DNA from: an uncultured Prevotella sp. | Lineage (GTDB): Bacteria; Bacteroidota; Bacteroidia; Bacteroidales; Bacteroidaceae | NCBI GenBank assembly: GCA_905233425.1 | Contig: CAJOEC010000022.1 | Span: 1-46,733, forward strand | DNA: 46,733 nucleotides | Direction of reading: 5' to 3' | Shown here: piece by piece, positions 42,052 to 46,733 of the stretch | Layout: each line of letters starts with the position of its first letter | Position numbering within the stretch: position 1 is the stretch's first letter | Program-made: the position numbers and the translations under genes | The notes under the pieces: generated by a model | Databases searched by the model: none | What the model was told of the DNA's origin: nothing | What the model saw: the letters and a program-made list of their open reading frames with translations, nothing else

Positions 42052-43008
42052 ATGAAGATAGTGATTCTTGACGGCTATTCGGCCAATCCTGGCGACCTTT
42101 CGTGGCAGGAGTTAAAGACAATGGGCAGCGTGACGGTGTATGACCGCACGAAGCCGGGTGAGACGGTGGAGCGGGCTGCCGGTGCCGACATCGTGCTGAC
42201 GAACAAAGTTATCGTCGGGCGTGAGGAGATGGCCCGTCTTCCACATCTTAAATATATAGGGGTGCTGGCCACTGGCTATAATGTCGTCGATGTCGTGGCG
42301 GCCCGTGAGCGCGGTATCGTCGTAACCAACGTGCCGGCCTACAGCACCGAGAGCGTGGCGCAGATGGTCTTTGCCCATCTGCTGACGGTGACGAACCGCG
42401 TTGAGCACTATGCCATTGAGAACAGGCGCGGCCGTTGGAGCGCCAATCCTGATTTCTGCTACTGGGACTTCCCCCACACGGAGCTTGCCGGCAAGACCTT
42501 CGGCATCGTGGGGCTGGGCAATATCGGTAGCCGTGTGGCCGCCATCGCCCTGGCCTTTGGCATGAAGGTGAAAGCCCTGACCAGCAAGGCTTCCGCCGAC
42601 CTGCCGCCGGGCATTGTGAAGGCCGACCTCGACGAGCTGTTTGAGACCTCGGACGTGCTCTCGCTGCATTGTCCGCTGACCGACGCCACCCGCCACATCG
42701 TCAACGCCGAGACACTCTCGCGGATGAAGCCAACGGCAATAGTCATCAACACAGGCCGCGGCCCGCTGGTCGACGACCGAGCCGTGGCCGAGGCTCTGGA
42801 GCGGGGAACGATAGCCGCCTACGCCGCCGACGTGATTACTGAGGAGCCGCCGCGTGCCGACAACCCGCTGCTCAGCCAGCCCAAAGCGTTCATCACGCCC
42901 CACATAGCGTGGGCAAGCACAGAGGCCCGTGTCAGACTGCTGCAGGTGGCCATCGGCAATGTCCGTGCGTTCATCGAGGGAACACCCCGGAACGTGGTGA
43001 ACGCGTAG
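42052..43008 (+). CDS. D-2-hydroxyacid dehydrogenase (NAD-dependent, glycerate dehydrogenase-like)
   Basis: 318 aa from the ATG at 42052. The frame is open far upstream, but only this start has the -7 box in front and the family N-terminus MKIVILDGYSANPGDL. NAD-binding Rossmann motif GIVGLGNIGSRVA, and the catalytic set R236 (NTGRGPLVD), E264 (VITEEPP) and H284 with W287 (TPHIAW). The glycerate/hydroxypyruvate reductase branch fits best (hprA-like), acting in serine or glycerate metabolism; the substrate cannot be fixed by eye. Transcribed divergently from the DJ-1/ispD operon. Confidence 0.92.
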   Translation: MKIVILDGYSANPGDLSWQELKTMGSVTVYDRTKPGETVERAAGADIVLTNKVIVGREEMARLPHLKYIGVLATGYNVVDVVAARERGIVVTNVPAYSTESVAQMVFAHLLTVTNRVEHYAIENRRGRWSANPDFCYWDFPHTELAGKTFGIVGLGNIGSRVAAIALAFGMKVKALTSKASADLPPGIVKADLDELFETSDVLSLHCPLTDATRHIVNAETLSRMKPTAIVINTGRGPLVDDRAVAEALERGTIAAYAADVITEEPPRADNPLLSQPKAFITPHIAWASTEARVRLLQVAIGNVRAFIEGTPRNVVNA

Positions 43009-43274
43009 GACGGTGAAGCCGTCCCCTCTCAATAGCCGTGGGTTCGCAGAACCTAAGGAATTTGATGCCGTCGGTAACATCGACCCTGACGGGGTCGCCC
43101 ATCCCCACATTATATATACCTCTCATCAGGGGCACCCCTTCAGGGTGCATGCCTTTTGTTTGTTACCATTGTTTCCGCAGGTCGTTCCGACCTACGGCTA
43201 TTGAAAGGTGACCGCGTTGCGGTCATTGGGGCGAGGAAGAAGGAATGCATGCAAGTTTACGCATTGTTGTAAAC
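43009..43274. other. Intergenic region with palindromic repeats
   Basis: 266 bp between converging genes. AATAGCCGTGGGTTCG near 43032 pairs with GACCTACGGCTATT near 43189-43202, and shorter hairpins (GGGGCACCCC/AGGGTGC, GACCGCGTTGCGGTC) lie between. This resembles a scattered Bacteroidales repeat and probably ends both transcripts. Confidence 0.6.
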
Positions 43275-46200
43275 CTATTTGATTACCTTGCGGCCGTCTT
43301 TCACGTACACGCCCTTGCCGAGACGGGCTGAGCCTGCATTCACCTTCATGCCGCTGAGAGAGTATATACTCCCCTCGCCCCGTGGAGAGGGGGTGAGGCT
43401 TTTGATGCCCGTCGTCTCTCCATCGCCGAAGTCGAGCACAAACTCGCGGGCGCTGTTCACGATGTTCTCCGAGAACAGGAAATATGCGCGGCAGGCATGG
43501 AGCGTGCGTGCCTTGGCGGTGTGCTTCAGCGTGCTGCCGGCGGTCATGTAGTATGTGTCGGTATCGTATTCGTCGATGCCGAAAGCGGAGTAGTAGCCTA
43601 TGAACTTCACGTTGCCGTCGGCCCTCTCGATGGTTCTGTCAGCGGGTGAACCGCTGACCACAGTGGCGGCGGTGAAGACGGGGTCGGTGATGTCTGCCCC
43701 GCTTTCCCACTTGATGATATAAGGCGTGTTGGCCTGGAGCGTGGCGACCTCGGGGCCAAAGGTGAGCGTGACGTGGGTGCCCGTAATCGTGGCTTCGTCG
43801 AGAGTCTTGGCGGTGGCTCCCTCGAGGGGCGAACCGTCGAGCGCGACCGTGAAGGGCAGGCAGATGGTGTTCCACTCGCCGTCCTTGTAGAGTGTGCGGC
43901 CGCTGAGCTTCACGTCGATCGTCTTGCCTGCGGCGTCACTGATGCGGTAGTCGTTGGAATACTCGTAGCGGTCGTTGTCGAGGAGCACGAGCGAGAGCTT
44001 CGTCGGGGCGATGTGCACGGCGGCGGCGGGCATCGTCAGCTCGTAGTAGTCGACATCGTAGTAGTCGGTGTCGTGGCCTGCAATGTTGAGCGCTGTGCCG
44101 TTGGCGGTGTAGCCCTCTACAGCGTAGCCCCCGCCGTCGAGCGTGAAGCGCAGCGTCTGACCCGCACCCACGTAATAGTGGTTGTTTGTGCCGTCGTCGT
44201 AGTATGTGCCCACAATCTCACCGTCGGCGTTGGGCATGGGGTGGAAGTGCACGTTCTCGTCCCAGCTGATGGGCCAGCCGCGCATGGCCTGGTCTAAGAC
44301 ATCGGCATTGTTGATGCCCTTGTACTTGCAGTTGCCTATGTAGTAGCAGTTGCGGACGGTGCCTGCCTGGTATTGGCCGTTCAGCCCAACGATGGCACCT
44401 GCGTTTGCTGTTCCGCTGACGTTCTGCATCAGACAGTCGGAAGAGGCGTACTGCACCGTTGCATTACCAGCCTGGTTCAACCCTACGATGCCGCCCACGA
44501 TGTTATTGGAGCCGCTGACCGTCATCTCGCCGAAGTTGGCACCGCTGGCCGTACCGTTATTACTGCCCGTGATGCCGCCGATTTTACCGTTCGTCGTATT
44601 GGTGGCCTTGACGGTGCCGTAGAGTATGCCGTTGGCATCTCCACTCATGTTATGGGCAACGATGCCGCCCAAGATAGGCGAAGAGGTGTTGTCGCTACAG
44701 CTTACGGTGCCATAGAAATTACAGCCATATACTTGTCCCCGGTTTTGTCCCACGATGCCGCCTGCCGCAGTGCCGCTCACGGTGACGTTCGTGCTTTTTA
44801 CTTGGCAGTTGTTTATTTCTCCATAGTTAAGGCCCGCAATACTGCCCACATAGGCGTCGCCACGGGAAGAGGAGAACGTACAGGTGCCATCAACCGTTAC
44901 GTTGCTGATGACGCCAGGACTCCCAACAACGCCGAAGATTCCAACTCGAGAGAGGTCGCCGCTTATGCTTACGCCCTTGAACACGCCGGTACTGTAGTTG
45001 GCAAACTCACCCCTGAAATCATTTGACCCGCCGCTGCCTACGGGGGTAAACGTCTTGCCCGTGTAGTCGAGGTCGGCGGTCTGGTTGAAGTACACGCCCT
45101 GCTGGCTGTAGCCCTTGTTCACGAGTGTGGCTAATGCGTCGAAGTCGTCGGTCGAGGCGATGAGGTAGGGCTTGGCCATCGTGCCCTCGCCCTCCCACGG
45201 CATGCCGATGACGAGGTTGGCCTCAATGCGCCCTCCGTAGTTGTCGATGCCCCAGATGGTGAAGGGGTACGTGCCGCAGTCCTTGTAGCCCTCGTCGGGA
45301 AGGTTGGTCACGAAGTCCGTATTTTCGTTTAGGCGTTTGCCTTTATACGAGTCCCAAAGGGTGATGGTGGGGCGTATGTTCTCGCCTGTGAAGTTGTACT
45401 TCTCCTCCATGGTGATGCTGAAGCCGCCGCGTGTGATGTCAGAGACGGTGGTGCTTGCGATGGTCACGTTTTTGGCGGGCATGGTGAACGCCCACGTGCC
45501 GTTGTCGGTCTCCAGAAGTGTGTAACGCTCGTAGTCGGCAGTCTGAGCCACGAATTGCCATACATTGCCCGATGTAGGGGTGCCGAAGGTGTGCAACTCG
45601 GAGAACTCCATCAGCGTGCCCTCGACGTAATAGTTCGTGCCGCTAATCGTGACGGTTGGCGCGGTGATGATGGTGCCGCCGTCGTAAGAGGTGGCAAACT
45701 TGTAAGTTCCTATGTGCTTCGTGTCCGTGCCCTCGTCGGTGCCGGTGGAAGAGCCTTCCACGCCGATGGCGCCGATGGTACATGCGCCACCGACGTAGTT
45801 GTTCTCTAACGTGGTCTTGTTCTCTGTTATTTCACCCACAATGCCGCCCACATAGCTGTTTCCGCTGATGGAGCCTGTGTAGGTGCAGCCACTGATAATA
45901 ACCTCGTCAACCGTGTCAACATTTCCCACGATGCCGCCCACCGATTTCGAGCCCGAAGAAGCCTTCAGCTGCGCCGCACTGGTGCAGTCATATACACTGC
46001 AGAATCCGTTGGCCATGCAGCCCACGATGCCGCCCATGTCGCCAGAGTTCTGTCCGCTCATGTTCACCGTCTCTATGGTTACATCGCTGGTTACGTGGCA
46101 ATTCCTCACTTCTGGCGGAATATAGCCATCTCCCCATCCACCGTTGATAAAGCCCACGATGCCGCCTACGCATGAGCGGCCCTTTATATAACTATTGCTC

Positions 46201-46628
46201 AGCGTCAGGTCTTTTATATAGCACCCATATCCTGAAATCGCTCCGAAGAGAGCAATTTTGAGGCTATATTTTGCATCCCTCGTTCTGTCGAGCGTAACAC
46301 CACTGATGGTATGGCCATTGCCGTTGAATCGGCCACAAAACTCGGAATCACTCTTCACGTTGTTGTCGGCTATGATAAGATAGGTCTTGCCAGTGTAGTC
46401 CAGGTCGGCTTCTAAGTTGAAGTACTTTTCGTAATAGTCTTCTCCGTTGTTCACATTGTTGGCCAGTTCGTTCATGTGGTCAATCGAGGAGATGATGTAC
46501 GGGTTGCCAGCGGTACCGCTGCCGCCTCCAAACTGTGCCCACGCTGTCGCGGTGGTGAGCGTGGTGATGAGCAGCGTCATTGCTGCCCGCCTCAAGTAAA
46601 AAAGCTTAATCATGTCTTTCATATTCAT
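43275..46628 (-). CDS. Large secreted GLUG-motif surface protein
   Basis: 1117 aa. A signal peptide (about residues 10-31, ending TATAWAQ) is followed by two long GLUG arrays: residues about 40-290 (GGIVGFINGG, GGIVGCMANG, GGIVGNVDT, GGIVGEI) and about 500-770 (VGSIAGLNYG, GGIVGQNRG, GGIVAHNMSG, GGITGSNNG, GGIVGLNQAG). Such arrays fold as a beta-solenoid, as in adhesins and protease-related surface proteins. The last 200 residues are beta-rich and end in IYSLSGMKVNAGSARLGKGVYVKDGRKVIK, the same sorting-like tail as in the 1003-aa protein. A GC-rich repeat insertion (TPSPRGEGSIYS) sits inside this tail. Ligand unknown. Confidence 0.82.
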   Translation of the reverse strand: MNMKDMIKLFYLRRAAMTLLITTLTTATAWAQFGGGSGTAGNPYIISSIDHMNELANNVNNGEDYYEKYFNLEADLDYTGKTYLIIADNNVKSDSEFCGRFNGNGHTISGVTLDRTRDAKYSLKIALFGAISGYGCYIKDLTLSNSYIKGRSCVGGIVGFINGGWGDGYIPPEVRNCHVTSDVTIETVNMSGQNSGDMGGIVGCMANGFCSVYDCTSAAQLKASSGSKSVGGIVGNVDTVDEVIISGCTYTGSISGNSYVGGIVGEITENKTTLENNYVGGACTIGAIGVEGSSTGTDEGTDTKHIGTYKFATSYDGGTIITAPTVTISGTNYYVEGTLMEFSELHTFGTPTSGNVWQFVAQTADYERYTLLETDNGTWAFTMPAKNVTIASTTVSDITRGGFSITMEEKYNFTGENIRPTITLWDSYKGKRLNENTDFVTNLPDEGYKDCGTYPFTIWGIDNYGGRIEANLVIGMPWEGEGTMAKPYLIASTDDFDALATLVNKGYSQQGVYFNQTADLDYTGKTFTPVGSGGSNDFRGEFANYSTGVFKGVSISGDLSRVGIFGVVGSPGVISNVTVDGTCTFSSSRGDAYVGSIAGLNYGEINNCQVKSTNVTVSGTAAGGIVGQNRGQVYGCNFYGTVSCSDNTSSPILGGIVAHNMSGDANGILYGTVKATNTTNGKIGGITGSNNGTASGANFGEMTVSGSNNIVGGIVGLNQAGNATVQYASSDCLMQNVSGTANAGAIVGLNGQYQAGTVRNCYYIGNCKYKGINNADVLDQAMRGWPISWDENVHFHPMPNADGEIVGTYYDDGTNNHYYVGAGQTLRFTLDGGGYAVEGYTANGTALNIAGHDTDYYDVDYYELTMPAAAVHIAPTKLSLVLLDNDRYEYSNDYRISDAAGKTIDVKLSGRTLYKDGEWNTICLPFTVALDGSPLEGATAKTLDEATITGTHVTLTFGPEVATLQANTPYIIKWESGADITDPVFTAATVVSGSPADRTIERADGNVKFIGYYSAFGIDEYDTDTYYMTAGSTLKHTAKARTLHACRAYFLFSENIVNSAREFVLDFGDGETTGIKSLTPSPRGEGSIYSLSGMKVNAGSARLGKGVYVKDGRKVIK
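43358..43395. repeat. GC-rich palindromic repeat in the surface-protein tail
   Basis: GAGAGTATATACTCCCCTC followed by GCCCCGTGGAGAGGGG; the first 19 bases are identical to 29182-29200 in recG. Confidence 0.8.
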
Positions 46629-46733
46629 ATTTATTTAGTGATGATAAAAAAATAACTTGGTACAATTTTGTGTGCTCGACCACGCCCCGAAGGGGCAATG
46701 AGCAGTTAGCCCAGGGCAGCGCCCTGGGTAGGC
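46629..46733. other. Right edge of the window, repeats only
   Basis: GCCCCGAAGGGGC and GCCCAGGGCAGCGCCCTGGGT are two strong GC hairpins of the kind found between genes in this genome. No promoter for the surface protein is evident in the visible 105 bp. Confidence 0.5.

Overview
The window looks like a chromosomal piece of a Bacteroidales bacterium, most likely a Prevotella-type gut or rumen species. The signs are many promoters of the Bacteroidetes form TTG-N19/20-TAnnTTTG, large secreted GLUG-motif surface proteins with a short C-terminal sorting-like tail, a DUF6078-type protein, a VirE/VapE primase-helicase, a 6S-type RNA of the Bacteroidales kind and in-frame GC-rich palindromic repeats inside housekeeping genes.

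Layout. (1) 1-1970: one end of an IS21-family element (istA and the start of istB) with five transposase-site-like repeats at its end. (2) 2035-14131: a visibly AT-richer block, all on the minus strand, read from 14131 down to 2035: remnant of a WYL-type regulator, a Ser/Thr-kinase-Sel1 protein, a 49-codon ORF, a trypsin-like protease, a second kinase with 12 Sel1 repeats, an AlbA_2/Schlafen-type ATPase-like gene, a conserved unknown (DUF6939-like), a DarT-like ADP-ribosyltransferase fused to a VWA domain, a PP2C phosphatase, an A1S_2505 macro-like/DUF1810 fusion and a truncated zinc-finger protein. Kinase + PP2C + VWA is the composition of the 'TerY-P triad' known from Ter-type stress/conflict loci. 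The VWA protein here carries a DNA-ADP-ribosyltransferase-like domain, and the next-but-one gene carries a macro-like fold that could reverse such a mark. This is the best candidate for an undescribed system in the window. (3) 14441-23960: accessory genes: DUF6078, VapE primase-helicase, two near-identical AAA-ATPase/PD-(D/E)XK proteins, a Fic protein, an OLD-like ATPase and a chimeric ORF.

(4) 23964-33165: core metabolism and repair: free methionine-R-sulfoxide reductase, galactokinase, a RING/TerD-like protein with a structured, tRNA-like leader, RecG (with two in-frame repeat insertions) and a GH3 beta-glucosidase. (5) 33426-40346: a DUF3800 protein, a small Asp/Trp-rich protein, a 1003-aa surface protein, a 6S-like RNA and two tandem copies of a PIN-toxin module that share their promoter segment with the 6S RNA. 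(6) 40428-46628: ispD (with a 9-bp-unit repeat expansion inside the gene), a DJ-1/YajL-type gene, a divergent D-2-hydroxyacid dehydrogenase and a 1117-aa GLUG surface protein.

How the conflict block may work (inference): Sel1 repeats and the protease sense or process a partner; kinase and PP2C set the phosphorylation state of the VWA protein; the DarT-like domain is the NAD-using effector; the macro-like/DUF1810 protein limits self-damage. The block shows module turnover: a 75-bp direct repeat brackets the AlbA_2 gene, the kinase N-termini are nearly identical while their C-termini differ, and both outer genes are truncated. All functional calls come from reading motifs by eye; no database search was possible.
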